From positions 1 through 64,000 of the forward strand of contig CACYSB010000013.1 in assembly GCA_902777005.1 (NCBI GenBank): a stretch of DNA of 64,000 bases. Reading direction: 5' to 3'. Under the pieces are notes generated by a model. It did no database searches and was not told the DNA's origin. It saw only the letters and a list, made by a program, of their open reading frames with translations. The DNA is from an uncultured Bacteroidota bacterium (GTDB lineage: Bacteria > Bacteroidota > Bacteroidia > Bacteroidales > P3). The position numbers and the translations under genes are program-made. Of the stretch, positions 5,967 to 15,047 are shown piece by piece. Each line of letters opens with the position of its first letter. The stretch's first letter is position 1.

Positions 5967-8267
5967 TCAGCCTTCTATTATTGTCAGTTTGGCGAACTTG
6001 AGCATCAGTTGCTTGTTACCCACGCCGCCCTCGAAGAACACCGTGGCCTTGCGCGAGTCGGCGGTGCCCTCTATGGCCAGTACTTTGCCAATGCCGAACT
6101 TCTCGTGCTGTACCTTCATGCCGGGCATGATAGCGCTTATCTGTGCTGGGTTGTTGGGCACTGCGGGGCCGCGCTGCACGAATGTCGGCTGTGGCTTCTT
6201 CTTCACCGTTGGCTGCGGTTTACCGATGTACCATAGGCCGCTCGGCATGGTGGGCTGACGGCGAGGAGACTCTATGTATTTCTCGTCGATCTCCTCCACG
6301 AAGCGGCTCACCTCGCCACCGGTACGCTGTCCGTTGTTGAAGCGCGTCTGTGCGTAGGAGAGCGTCACCTGCTTCTCGGCACGCGTCACCGCCACGTAGA
6401 ACAGCCTGCGCTCCTCCTCCATTTCCGCCCTCGACGACGCCAGGAACGACGGGAACAGTTGCTCTTCCATGCCCACCACGAATACATATGGGAACTCCAG
6501 GCCTTTGGCGGCATGGATGGTCATCAGGCTCACCTTGTCGGCATCCTTGTCCTTGTCTTTGTCCTCGCTGGTGTAGAGCAGCACCTGCTGCAGGAACTCG
6601 TCTAACCGGCGGAATTCTCTAACCGAACCATCCGAATCATTCCGAATCTCCGTTGGCTCGCTTTCTTCGGTTAAAGCCTCTTCATCTTCGCAGAACTCCT
6701 GCACGCCATTGAGCAGCTCGTCGATGTTGTCGATGCGCTCCGCCATGTCGGGCTCGTCGGCCTCGCGCAGCGCCTTGATGATGCCGCTGGCGTAGACAAT
6801 CTGCTTGGCCAGCGTGAAGGCGTCCACCGTCGGCACCTGCGCCTCGAAGCGCTTAATCATGAACACGAAGTCCACGATTTTCTGCATCAGGCCGCTGTTG
6901 AGCCCAAGGCCGAAGTCCTGTATGTTCTCCAGAACCGTCCAGATGCTTATGTCGTTGTCCGATGCCGCCACGCGTATCTTGTCCATCGTCGTCTGGCCGA
7001 TGCCGCGTGCGGGGAAGTTGATGATGCGCACCAGACTCTCGTCGTCGTGCGGGTTCACCGCCAGGCGCATGTAGCTCAGTGCATCCTTCACCTCCTTGCG
7101 GCCGTAGAACGAGATGCCCTGGTAGATGCGGTACGGTATGTTGCTGCGGCGCAGCGAATCCTCCACGGCGCGCGACAGCGAGTTCTGGCGGTAGAGTATG
7201 GCGAAATCGCGGTATTCGGCATCCTGACCTATACGTGTGTCCTGTATAGCGTCGGCCACACGGTTGCCCTCGTCGCGCTCGTCGGCGCAGCGCATCAGAC
7301 GTATGCGGTTACCCTCGGCGTTGTCGCTCCACAGCTCCTTCTGTATCTGGTCGCGGTTGTGGCCTATGATACTGTTGGCGGCGTTCACGATGGTCTTCGT
7401 CGAGCGGTAGTTCTGCTCCAGCTTGAAGAGCTTCATCTGCGGGTAGTCGCGCTTAAAGTTGAAGATGTTCTGTATGTTGGCCCCACGGAAGGCGTAGATG
7501 CTCTGTGCGTCGTCGCCTACCACGCAGATGTTCTGGTGGCGTGCCGCCAACTTCTTGACGATGAGGTACTGTGCGTAGTTAGTGTCCTGGTACTCGTCCA
7601 CCATGATGTAGTTGAACCTCTGCTGGTACTTCAGCAGTACGTCGGGGAAGTCGCGCAGCAGTATGTTCATGTTGAACAGCAGGTCGTCGAAGTCCATGGC
7701 GTTGCTGTTGTGCAGGCGCTGGTCGTACATCTGGTATATCTGCCCCACGGCGGGGCGTTTGGCGTCCTGGTCGGTCTGGTATATCTCGGGGTTCTCCATG
7801 TAGTCCTTGGGTCCTATGAGGTTGCTCTTGGCCATGGAGATGCGCCCCAGCACATAGGAGGGCTTGTAGGCTTTTGGGTCGAGGTTCAGCTGCTTCACTA
7901 TCTGCTTGATGGCCGCCTTCTGGTCGTCGGTGTCGTAGATGGTGAAGCTGTTGGTGTAGCCCAGCTTGTCGCCGTCGGCGCGCAGCACACGTGCGAACAC
8001 CGAGTGGAAGGTGCCCATCCATATATTGCGGGCCTCTGAGCCCACCAATTTGATGATACGCTCCTTCATCTCGCCGGCGGCCTTGTTGGTGAAGGTCAGC
8101 GCCAATATGCGGTAGGGGTCCACGCCCTTCTCTATCAGGTGTGCTATGCGGTAGGTCAGCGTGCGCGTCTTGCCGCTTCCGGCGCCGGCGATAATCATCA
8201 CCGGCCCTTCCGTGCACTGCGCCGCCTCGCGCTGCGGTTCGTTCAGTTGTCCCAGTAGTTCGCTCAT
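5967..8267 (-). CDS. pcrA: UvrD/PcrA-type superfamily 1 DNA helicase
   Basis: A 766-residue 3'-to-5' ATP-dependent helicase for nucleotide-excision or mismatch repair and for removing recombination proteins. Walker A AGAGSGKT lies at residues 27-34, Walker B VDEYQDTNY near residue 225, and QNYRSTKTIVNAAN, TIHAAKGLEFPYVF and VAVTRAEK follow in order. The C-terminal 60 residues (MKVQHEKFGIGKVLAIEG) form the Tudor-like tail that binds RNA polymerase in PcrA. The length is typical. Upstream nrdJ ends in a strong terminator, so this gene should have its own promoter in the short spacer or depend on read-through. Whether it is called uvrD or pcrA is a naming choice. Confidence 0.93.
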   Translation of the reverse strand: MSELLGQLNEPQREAAQCTEGPVMIIAGAGSGKTRTLTYRIAHLIEKGVDPYRILALTFTNKAAGEMKERIIKLVGSEARNIWMGTFHSVFARVLRADGDKLGYTNSFTIYDTDDQKAAIKQIVKQLNLDPKAYKPSYVLGRISMAKSNLIGPKDYMENPEIYQTDQDAKRPAVGQIYQMYDQRLHNSNAMDFDDLLFNMNILLRDFPDVLLKYQQRFNYIMVDEYQDTNYAQYLIVKKLAARHQNICVVGDDAQSIYAFRGANIQNIFNFKRDYPQMKLFKLEQNYRSTKTIVNAANSIIGHNRDQIQKELWSDNAEGNRIRLMRCADERDEGNRVADAIQDTRIGQDAEYRDFAILYRQNSLSRAVEDSLRRSNIPYRIYQGISFYGRKEVKDALSYMRLAVNPHDDESLVRIINFPARGIGQTTMDKIRVAASDNDISIWTVLENIQDFGLGLNSGLMQKIVDFVFMIKRFEAQVPTVDAFTLAKQIVYASGIIKALREADEPDMAERIDNIDELLNGVQEFCEDEEALTEESEPTEIRNDSDGSVREFRRLDEFLQQVLLYTSEDKDKDKDADKVSLMTIHAAKGLEFPYVFVVGMEEQLFPSFLASSRAEMEEERRLFYVAVTRAEKQVTLSYAQTRFNNGQRTGGEVSRFVEEIDEKYIESPRRQPTMPSGLWYIGKPQPTVKKKPQPTFVQRGPAVPNNPAQISAIMPGMKVQHEKFGIGKVLAIEGTADSRKATVFFEGGVGNKQLMLKFAKLTIIEG

Positions 8268-8284
8268 TTCTTGTCTCTTTAATC

Positions 8285-8312
8285 AAAAGGGGAGCCTGGT
8301 GCGACTCCCCTT
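8285..8312 (-). terminator. Rho-independent terminator of nrdJ
   Basis: AAGGGGAG (8287-8294) and CTCCCCTT (8305-8312) form a perfect 8-bp stem. On the minus strand it is followed by TTTTGATT, as expected downstream of nrdJ. Confidence 0.85.
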
Positions 8313-8351
8313 CTGGGTGATATGTGCTTGCTAAGAAAAAGATTTGCTTGT

Positions 8352-10952
8352 TTAACTGCACTTGCTCCATCCGCACTGCGGGCAGCTCTTGCATCCGCCG
8401 GTGTAGACCAGCTTGCTGCCGCAGTCGGGGCACACCTCGCCGGTCTCGGTGCCGTCCTTGATGTAGCGCTTCAGTGCGCGTGCCACGCCGTTGGACCATG
8501 TGGTGATGCTGTCGGTGTCGAAGGTCAGCTTGCCGATGAGTTCCACCACGTTGGGTATGGGCATGCCGTGGCGCAGGATGCCGGAGATGAGCTTGGCGTA
8601 GTTCCAGTACTCCTTGCGGAACATGCGCGAGAGGCCCTCGATGGTGATATGGTAGCCGTCCGGGTCGGTGAACTGGAAGTCATAGCGTGCGTGCTCCTGG
8701 CCTTTCTCCTTGACACGGATTACCCAGCCCCGCTCCACATTCTTAGGCAGCAGGAAGTTCTCGGCGCGACCGGTGAATATCTCGTAGGGGCGGCCTTCGT
8801 ACATGCCGACCACGGCAATCCAGTCCTCCTTCTCGTTCTTGAAGCGCACCACCTCGGCCTCCAGTTTCTTGGGGCGCTTGGGGGCTTTGCTCTCGCCGAA
8901 ACAAGGGTTCTCCTTCTTGTTCTCGTTGTTGCTCACCAGCACGCCGGTGCGTGAGCCGTCGCGGTAGATGGTGCATCCCTTGCAGCCGCTCTCCCATGCC
9001 GTCTCGTATATCTTGCTCACCACCTCCTTGGTGGTCTCCTTCGGTATGTTGACGGTCACCGAGATGCTGTGATCCACCCACTTCTGTATGGCGCCCTGCA
9101 TCTTCACCTTGGCCACCCAGTCGATGTCGGCGCTGGTGGCATGGAAGTAGGGGCTCTGCTCAATGAGCTTCTGCAGTGTGGCGTCGTCCATGTTCTTCAC
9201 CTCCTCCACATCGTAGCCGTTGATGCGGGCCCAGTCGAGGAACTTGGGGTGGAATACGTTGTACTCCTCGAAGTAGTCGCCGTTCTCGTCCTTGATGATG
9301 TTGTGGTTGCCCGAAGCCTGGTTGACCTGCTCGCCGGAGTCGGGGCGGTTGATCTTCTTGCGACGCTTGTAGCTGACGAGGAACACCGGCTCTATGCCGC
9401 TGGTGGTCTGTGTGCAGATGCTCACGGTGCCCGTGGGGGCTATGGTCAGCAGGGCAATGTTGCGGCGTCCGTGCTTGGTCATCTCCTCGTACAGCTTCGG
9501 GTCGGCCTCGCGTATGCGCTTGATGAGGGGGTTGTTCTCCTCGCGTTTGGCGTTGTAGATAGGGAACGAGCCACGCTCCTTGGCCATCTCCACGCTCGAG
9601 CCATAGGCTGCACAGCAGAGGGTTTGCTGCACCTTGACGGCAAAGGCCGTGGCCTCGTCGGAGCCATACTGGAGGCCCAAGGCAGCCAGCATGTCGCCCT
9701 CGGCGGTGATGCCGAAGCCGCTGCGGCGCCCTTCGAGGCACTTCATCTTGATGTTGAGCCACAGGTTGTGCTCCACGCTCTTGATTTCCTCGCTCTCGGG
9801 GTCGGCCTCGATCTTCTTCAGTATCTGCTCCACCTTCTCCAGCTCCAGGTCGATGAGGTCGTCCATCAGGCGCTGTCCTTTGCGCACATGCTCCTTGAAG
9901 AGGTCGAAGTTGAAGTAGGCCTCCTTGGTGAAGGGCTTCTCCACGTAGGAGTAGAGGTTGATGGCCTGCAGGCGGCAGCTGTCGTATGGGCACAACGGTA
10001 TCTCGCCGCAGGGGTTGGTCGACACCGTGCGGTAGCCGAAGTCGGCGTAGCAGTCGGGCACGCTCTCGCGCAGTATGGTGTCCCAGAAGAGCACGCCGGG
10101 CTCGGCGCTCTGCCATGCGTTGGCTATAATCTTGTTCCACAGGGCGCGGGCGTCGATGGTCTTGGTGTAGGTGGGGTTGGGCGAATCAATGGGGTACTGC
10201 TGCACGAAAGACTTGCCCTCCATGGCGCAGCGCATGAACTCATCGGTGATCTTCACACTCACGTTGGCGCCGGTCACCTTGCCCTGTTCCATCTTGGCGT
10301 CGATGAAATTCTCCGAGTCGGGATGCTTGATGCTGATGCTGAGCATCAAGGCGCCGCGACGGCCGCCCTGCGCCACCTCGCGCGTGGTGTTGCTGTAGCG
10401 CTCCATGAACGGCACGATGCCGGTCGAGGTGAGGGCCGCGTTCTTCACGGGGCTGCCGCCGGGGCGTATGTGGCTCAGGTCGTGGCCTACGCCGCCGCGG
10501 CGCTTCATCAGCTGCACCTGCTCCTGGTCTATCTTCATGATACCGCCGTAGCTGTCGCTGTTGCCCTGGTTGCCGATGACGAAGCAGTTGCTGAGGCTCA
10601 CCACCTGGAAGTTGTTGCCGATGCCGCTCATCGGGCTTCCCTGCGGCACTATATATTTGAAATCCTTTAGTAATTGGTATATCTCCTCCTCGCCCAGCGG
10701 GTTGGGGTACTTGTTCTCTATGCGTGCATACTCGCGAGCCAGACGGCGGTGCATCATGTCGGGGTTGAGCTCGTAGACGCCGTCGTCGTTGCGCAAAGCG
10801 TACTTGTTCATCCACACGTTCGCGGCCAGCTCGTCGCCGTGGAAATACTCCACCGACGAACGCATAATCTCCTCCGGAGTGTAGGTCTTCATCGTCTTCT
10901 CCTCTTTCTTTTTCTCAACGGGTTCAATTCCCGAAAACAAGTCGCCCTGCAT
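8352..10952 (-). CDS. nrdJ: Adenosylcobalamin-dependent (class II) ribonucleotide reductase
   Basis: An 866-residue enzyme that reduces ribonucleotides to deoxyribonucleotides using vitamin B12 as radical source, so it needs neither oxygen nor a second subunit. Seen in the sequence: a first redox Cys in SLSNCFVIGN, the active-site motif NPCGEIPL, the effector and barrel segments, and a C-terminal Cys-rich zinc ribbon (CPDCGSKLVYTGGCKSCPQC) that carries reducing equivalents. Two starts are possible: the first Met, or MKTYTPEEIM 20 residues later; the 20 leading residues are Lys/Glu-rich and may not be native. Upstream, CCCCAAATATGGGG (10994-11007) is a short palindrome in the promoter area. 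No cobalamin riboswitch was recognised. Confidence 0.94.
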   Translation of the reverse strand: MQGDLFSGIEPVEKKKEEKTMKTYTPEEIMRSSVEYFHGDELAANVWMNKYALRNDDGVYELNPDMMHRRLAREYARIENKYPNPLGEEEIYQLLKDFKYIVPQGSPMSGIGNNFQVVSLSNCFVIGNQGNSDSYGGIMKIDQEQVQLMKRRGGVGHDLSHIRPGGSPVKNAALTSTGIVPFMERYSNTTREVAQGGRRGALMLSISIKHPDSENFIDAKMEQGKVTGANVSVKITDEFMRCAMEGKSFVQQYPIDSPNPTYTKTIDARALWNKIIANAWQSAEPGVLFWDTILRESVPDCYADFGYRTVSTNPCGEIPLCPYDSCRLQAINLYSYVEKPFTKEAYFNFDLFKEHVRKGQRLMDDLIDLELEKVEQILKKIEADPESEEIKSVEHNLWLNIKMKCLEGRRSGFGITAEGDMLAALGLQYGSDEATAFAVKVQQTLCCAAYGSSVEMAKERGSFPIYNAKREENNPLIKRIREADPKLYEEMTKHGRRNIALLTIAPTGTVSICTQTTSGIEPVFLVSYKRRKKINRPDSGEQVNQASGNHNIIKDENGDYFEEYNVFHPKFLDWARINGYDVEEVKNMDDATLQKLIEQSPYFHATSADIDWVAKVKMQGAIQKWVDHSISVTVNIPKETTKEVVSKIYETAWESGCKGCTIYRDGSRTGVLVSNNENKKENPCFGESKAPKRPKKLEAEVVRFKNEKEDWIAVVGMYEGRPYEIFTGRAENFLLPKNVERGWVIRVKEKGQEHARYDFQFTDPDGYHITIEGLSRMFRKEYWNYAKLISGILRHGMPIPNVVELIGKLTFDTDSITTWSNGVARALKRYIKDGTETGEVCPDCGSKLVYTGGCKSCPQCGWSKCS

Positions 10953-11169
10953 GGCTCAATAATTGTTATAAGTTATACATTATCTGTTTGATACCCCAAA
11001 TATGGGGGCTCAAAATTCTTTTGCTAAATTAGACAGAAAAACCGAACTGTTGCGTGCAAGTTTTCAACAAAAAATCAACCTCCGTGCCTAATGCTTTGAC
11101 CGTGCCTGCGGTTGACCCGTTGATAAGTTGTAGCCACCGCGCCATGCCCACCGCATCCATAAGTCTCCT
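10953..11169. other. Divergent intergenic region nrdJ / mrdA, left part
   Basis: No gene is seen. It holds the presumed nrdJ promoter, with the palindrome CCCCAAATATGGGG at 10994-11007 overlapping a weak CATATTTG on the minus strand, and then featureless sequence up to the palindromic repeat that begins near 11170. Confidence 0.4.
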
Positions 11170-11286
11170 GTCCGTATCTCCTCCGTCTGTCTACCGTCTG
11201 TTCTACGGTTGTTTTACGCTTCAAAACAGTTAAACAACCGTAGAACAACCGTAGAACAGTCGGAGAAAGGACGGAGAGGGGACGGT
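11170..11286. repeat. Palindromic intergenic repeat, copy A
   Basis: The left arm (CTCCGT... and CTGTTCTACGGTTGTTTTACG) faces the right arm (AACAACCGTAGAACAACCG, TAGAACAGTCGGAG, GGACGGAG). The arms pair over more than 20 bp and are flanked by CTCCG / CGGAG units. Related copies lie at 23468-23569, 35366-35466 and 44176-44310. Confidence 0.8.
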
Positions 11287-11383
11287 GCTGTTGGGCGGTA
11301 ATCCCTATGGTGTTTCTGTGTAAATAGATAAAAATAGTAGGGCTGCACAATAAAACTGTGACGGTAGCGTTAGGAGGTAGGTT

Positions 11384-13240
11384 ATGTCGGACAAGTATTC
11401 GGATCGCAAGCGTGTGGTGAAGCTTATCTTCATCATTGTCGGCGCCCTGTTCATAGGGCGGCTGGCTATGCTGCAGCTGTTCGACCCCAAGTACCGCGAC
11501 CTGGCCCGCCGCCAGTCGCTGCGCGACGTGACGCAGTATCCGGCGCGCGGCTTTATCTACGACCGTCATGGAAAGCTGCTGGTGCACAACGAGGCGGTAT
11601 ACGACCTGATGGTCATCCCGCGCATGGTGAAAGACCTCGACACCGCCTACTTCTGCCGCAGTCTCGGCATCGACCTCGAGGACTTCGAGCAGCGCATGCA
11701 GAAGGCGCGCAAGTATTCGCCCTATTCGGCATCGATATTCATGAAGCAAATCTCGAAGGAGGAGTATGCCAAGTTCGAGAACAAGATGTTCCGCTTCAAG
11801 GGCTTCTACATCTCGCAGCGCACGCTGCGTATCTACGACCGCCCGATAGCGGCGCAGGTGCTGGGCTATGTGGGCGAAGTGGACCAAGGCGACCTGGACC
11901 GCGACCCCTACTACAAGAGGGGCGACTATATAGGCAAAAGCGGCTTGGAGAAGAGCTATGAGGAGGTGCTGCGCGGCGTCAAGGGTAAGCGCCTCATGCA
12001 CGTCGACGTGCACAACCGCGAGATAGGCCCCTATGCCAACGGCATGTACGACACGCTGCCCGTGGAGGGATGGAACCTGCACACCACCATCGACGCCGAC
12101 CTGCAGCAGTATGCAGAGGAGCTGATGGCCAACAAGCGCGGCTGTGTGGTGGCTCTGGAGCCGAGCACCGGCGAGGTGCTGGCAATGGTCAGCGCGCCGT
12201 GCTACGACCCCAACCTGCTGGTGGGCCGCATACGCGGCGAAAACTACAAGAAGCTCAACGCCGACATCGCCAAGCCGATGCTCAACCGCGCCCTGATGGG
12301 ACAATACCCGCCGGGCTCCATCTTCAAGGTGGCGCAGAGCATGGTGGCGCTGGACCTCGGCGTCATCTCGCCGAGCAGCGGCTTCGCCTGCGACAAGAGC
12401 CTCGTGGGCTGCCATAACCACCCGTCGGCGACCTGCGTGCGCGAGGCTATCAAGATGAGCTGCAACCCCTATTTCTATCAAGTATACCGCCGCGTGATAC
12501 AGCAGGGCAAGTACAAGAGCATCTACAAGGACGCGCAGTACGGTCTGACGGTGTGGCGCGAGTATATGCTGCGCTTCGGATTCGGCCAGAAGCTGCCGAT
12601 AGACCTGCCGATGAGCGGCGTGCAGAAGGGCAACATACCGGACACGGCCTACTACAACCGCTGGTACGGCAAGGAGCGGTGGGCCTTCTCGACGATATAC
12701 TCCAACAGTATCGGCCAGGGCGAGGTCACCGTGGTGCCGATACAGATGGCCAACCTGGCAGCCATAGTGGCCAACCATGGCTGGTACATCACGCCGCACA
12801 TGGTGCGTTTCTACGGTCCCGACTCGCTGCGCAACGAGGAGTACACGGTGCACCACGAGACGGGTGTCAAACGCGAGTATTTCGACATAGCGGCCGACGG
12901 CATGTATGATGTGGTGCATGTGGCCGGCGGTACGGCGCGTCGTGCGCGCGTAGACGGGCTCGACGTGTGCGGCAAGACCGGCACGGCGGAGAACTACGGC
13001 AACGACCATTCGGTGTTTATTTGCTTCGCGCCGAAGAACGACCCCAAGATAGCCATGGCTGTGTATGTGGAGAATGCACAGGGCGGTGGCGGCACATGGG
13101 CGGCCCCCATAGCGGGCCTGCTGGTGGAGAAGTACCTCAACGGTGAGGTGAAGCGCAAGGACGTGGAGAAGATGTATCGTGAGGTGGAGCCCTGCCAGAA
13201 GCTGCCGTTGACACGCAGGGTGAAGAAGAAGAAAAAATGA
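11384..13240 (+). CDS. mrdA: Penicillin-binding protein 2 (elongasome transpeptidase)
   Basis: A 618-residue class B PBP that cross-links peptidoglycan during lateral wall growth together with RodA. One N-terminal membrane segment (residues 13-32) is followed by the dimerisation/pedestal domain and the transpeptidase domain. The active-site motifs are visible: SIFK (in YPPGSIFKVAQ), SCN (KMSCNPYFY) and KTGT (CGKTGTAEN). The C-terminus is very basic (RRVKKKKK). A clear AGGAGG lies 7 bp before the ATG. mreB, mreC and mreD, often upstream of this gene, are not in the window. The partner rodA is 550 bp downstream, separated by an inserted IVP cassette. Confidence 0.95.
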   Translation: MSDKYSDRKRVVKLIFIIVGALFIGRLAMLQLFDPKYRDLARRQSLRDVTQYPARGFIYDRHGKLLVHNEAVYDLMVIPRMVKDLDTAYFCRSLGIDLEDFEQRMQKARKYSPYSASIFMKQISKEEYAKFENKMFRFKGFYISQRTLRIYDRPIAAQVLGYVGEVDQGDLDRDPYYKRGDYIGKSGLEKSYEEVLRGVKGKRLMHVDVHNREIGPYANGMYDTLPVEGWNLHTTIDADLQQYAEELMANKRGCVVALEPSTGEVLAMVSAPCYDPNLLVGRIRGENYKKLNADIAKPMLNRALMGQYPPGSIFKVAQSMVALDLGVISPSSGFACDKSLVGCHNHPSATCVREAIKMSCNPYFYQVYRRVIQQGKYKSIYKDAQYGLTVWREYMLRFGFGQKLPIDLPMSGVQKGNIPDTAYYNRWYGKERWAFSTIYSNSIGQGEVTVVPIQMANLAAIVANHGWYITPHMVRFYGPDSLRNEEYTVHHETGVKREYFDIAADGMYDVVHVAGGTARRARVDGLDVCGKTGTAENYGNDHSVFICFAPKNDPKIAMAVYVENAQGGGGTWAAPIAGLLVEKYLNGEVKRKDVEKMYREVEPCQKLPLTRRVKKKKK

Positions 13241-13247
13241 TTTTTTT

Positions 13248-13312
13248 AGTAGTTCAGTAGTTCGGTAGTTCAGTAGTTCAGACAATAGTTTTTGAGGGTA
13301 GTTCAGTAGATC
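13248..13312. repeat. Left repeat array of the IVP cassette (8-bp unit AGTAGTTC)
   Basis: Four head-to-tail units (AGTAGTTC, AGTAGTTC, GGTAGTTC, AGTAGTTC) at 13248-13279, followed by AGACAATAG. A second degenerate block at about 13296-13319 repeats the pattern (GGTAGTTCAGTAGATC, then GGACAATA). The array begins 7 bp after the mrdA stop. Confidence 0.85.
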
Positions 13313-13350
13313 GGACAATATTATTTTTGTGTTGTTCTAAATAATAGAAA

Positions 13351-13752
13351 ATGCAGCAAGTAATGACATATAGGTTTGAGGATGTAAAAGCATGGCAGTT
13401 AGCACATGGTTTTGTGTTGAAGGTCTATAGATTTACCAAAGCTTTTCCTGACGAAGAGAAGTTTGGACTTACATCTCAGCTTAGAAGGGCGGCAGTGTCT
13501 ATTGAGGCTAACATTGCTGAGGGGTATAAAAAGCTTAGCAAGGCTGATAAATTGAGGTTTTACAATATTTCGCAAGGCAGTATTGAAGAATGCAGAGATT
13601 ACATTATTCTTGGACGTGATCTGGGGTATATTGACGACAATGCATTTGCTGAGCTGTACACAAGCCTTGAAAGTGCAAGTAAATGCCTGGTATCATATTG
13701 TGATGGTATTCTTAAGAATGTCGCAATGCAGGCTACGGATGGCATTGTCTGA
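13351..13752 (+). CDS. Four-helix bundle protein, 23S rRNA intervening-sequence protein (S23/IVP) family
   Basis: A 133-residue protein of the family also found inside 23S rRNA intervening sequences and related to the Avd accessory protein of diversity-generating retroelements. The family pattern is clear: FEDVKAWQLAH, FPDEEKFGLTSQLRRAAVSI, EANIAEGYKK and ISQGSIEECRDY. Members are basic and bind nucleic acid; the cellular role is not established. The true start could be MTYRFEDV, four residues in. The gene is far more A+T-rich than mrdA and rodA on either side and is bounded by inverted arrays of an 8-bp repeat, so it looks like a mobile cassette dropped into the mrdA-rodA junction. Its stop codon TGA is partly formed by the right array. 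Confidence 0.85.
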   Translation: MQQVMTYRFEDVKAWQLAHGFVLKVYRFTKAFPDEEKFGLTSQLRRAAVSIEANIAEGYKKLSKADKLRFYNISQGSIEECRDYIILGRDLGYIDDNAFAELYTSLESASKCLVSYCDGILKNVAMQATDGIV

Positions 13753-13781
13753 ACTACCGAACTACTGAACTACCGAACTAC
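13751..13781. repeat. Right repeat array of the IVP cassette (inverted)
   Basis: GAACTACC, GAACTACT, GAACTACC, GAACTAC: the exact reverse complement of the left array units, in phase with period 8. It ends 9 bp before the rodA ATG at 13791. Confidence 0.85.
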
Positions 13782-13790
13782 AGATATGAT

Positions 13791-15047
13791 ATGTACCAAG
13801 AACGACTTAAAATAGACTGGTGGACGGTGGCGATATGGGGCTTCCTGGTGGTTTTCGGGTGGCTCAACATCTATGCGGCCACCTACAACGGTGAGCACGC
13901 CGGTGTGTTCGACCTGACCACTTTCCACGGCAAGCAGTTGCTCTGGATTGGCGGAGCGGCGCTGATAGCCGTGGTGGTGATGTTCACCGAGCCGCGAGTC
14001 TTCTCCAATACAGCATATATCATCTATGGCGTCGTGTTGGCGCTGCTGGTGGTGACGCTCTTCATAGCGGTCACTTCACACGGCGGCAAGTCGTGGATAG
14101 ACCTGGGCTTCTTCCGCCTACAGCCATCGGAGTTCGCCAAGTTTGCCACGGCGCTGGCGCTGGCAAAATACATGAGCGCCATCGACGTGAAGTGGTCGGA
14201 TATGCACACCAAGGTGGTGTCGGCGTTCATCGTGCTGGTGCCCATGGCGCTGGTGTTCCTGCAGCACGACACGGGCTCGGCGCTGGTGTTCCTGGCTTTT
14301 GTGCTGCCGCTCTTCCGCGAGGGGCTCTCGGGAGCCATACTCATCATAGGACTGGCGGCCATAGCGCTCTTTGTGCTGGCACTGCTGGTGAACAAATACT
14401 TACTCATAGGTATTTTGGCTGTGCTGGCGGCGGGTTACCTGTTTGTGTGGCTCAACAAGCGCACCTCGCGCGACTGGTGGCGCACACTGGCGGTGCTGGC
14501 CTGCTGCGCGGCCTTCATCTTCTCGGTAGACTTTGTCTTCAACCACGTGCTTGAAGCCCACCAGAGCGAGCGCATCAACGTGCTTCTCGGCAAGAGCGAG
14601 GACCTTCAAGGGGCTGGATACAACGTGCACCAGTCGAAGATAGCCATCGGCAGCGGCGGCTTCTTCGGCAAGGGTTTCCTGAGGGGCACTGTCACCAAGG
14701 CCGACTTTGTGCCGGAGCAGCATACCGACTTCATCTTCTGCACCGTGGGTGAGGAGTGGGGCTGGCTTGGCAGCAGCATACTGGTGGCGGCTTACGTGTG
14801 GCTGCTGGTGAGGCTGGTGAATATGGCCGAGCGGCAGCGCAGCCGTTTCGCACGGTTCTACGGCTATTCGGTAGCCAGTATACTGTTCATACATCTGTTT
14901 GTCAATGTGGGCATGGTGCTCGGGCTGGTGCCCGTGATAGGCATACCGCTGCCCTTCTTCAGCTATGGAGGCTCGTCGCTGATAGCCTTCACCATACTGC
15001 TGTTCATATTCATACGCCAAGATGCGTCTAAAAACCAACTGTTGTAA
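13791..15047 (+). CDS. rodA: Rod-shape SEDS peptidoglycan glycosyltransferase
   Basis: A 418-residue polytopic inner-membrane protein of the SEDS family that polymerises glycan strands from lipid II, in complex with PBP2. About ten hydrophobic segments are seen. Family motifs: SWIDLGFFRLQPSEFAKFA, LQHDTGSALVF, the catalytic-loop region around AIGSGGFFGKG, PEQHTDFIF, GEEWG, and the C-terminal LPFFSYGGSS. The ATG at 13791 is preceded directly by the repeat array, so its native ribosome-binding region has probably been replaced. The stop TAA abuts the clpX ATG. Confidence 0.95.
   Translation: MYQERLKIDWWTVAIWGFLVVFGWLNIYAATYNGEHAGVFDLTTFHGKQLLWIGGAALIAVVVMFTEPRVFSNTAYIIYGVVLALLVVTLFIAVTSHGGKSWIDLGFFRLQPSEFAKFATALALAKYMSAIDVKWSDMHTKVVSAFIVLVPMALVFLQHDTGSALVFLAFVLPLFREGLSGAILIIGLAAIALFVLALLVNKYLLIGILAVLAAGYLFVWLNKRTSRDWWRTLAVLACCAAFIFSVDFVFNHVLEAHQSERINVLLGKSEDLQGAGYNVHQSKIAIGSGGFFGKGFLRGTVTKADFVPEQHTDFIFCTVGEEWGWLGSSILVAAYVWLLVRLVNMAERQRSRFARFYGYSVASILFIHLFVNVGMVLGLVPVIGIPLPFFSYGGSSLIAFTILLFIFIRQDASKNQLL

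Noticed and set aside
9069..10670. A 533-codon open frame antisense to nrdJ
   Set aside because: Shadow frame of a high-GC gene with complete class II reductase motifs; no domain recognised in it.
10953..11074. Cobalamin riboswitch ahead of the B12-dependent reductase
   Set aside because: No B12-box-like sequence or multi-stem leader could be made out; only a short CCCCAAATATGGGG palindrome is present.
11075..13318. A 747-codon open frame antisense to mrdA
   Set aside because: It lies opposite a gene with all PBP2 motifs and begins inside repeat arrays. Its residue composition (His/Leu/Arg/Ala-rich) is typical for the shadow of a GC-rich gene.
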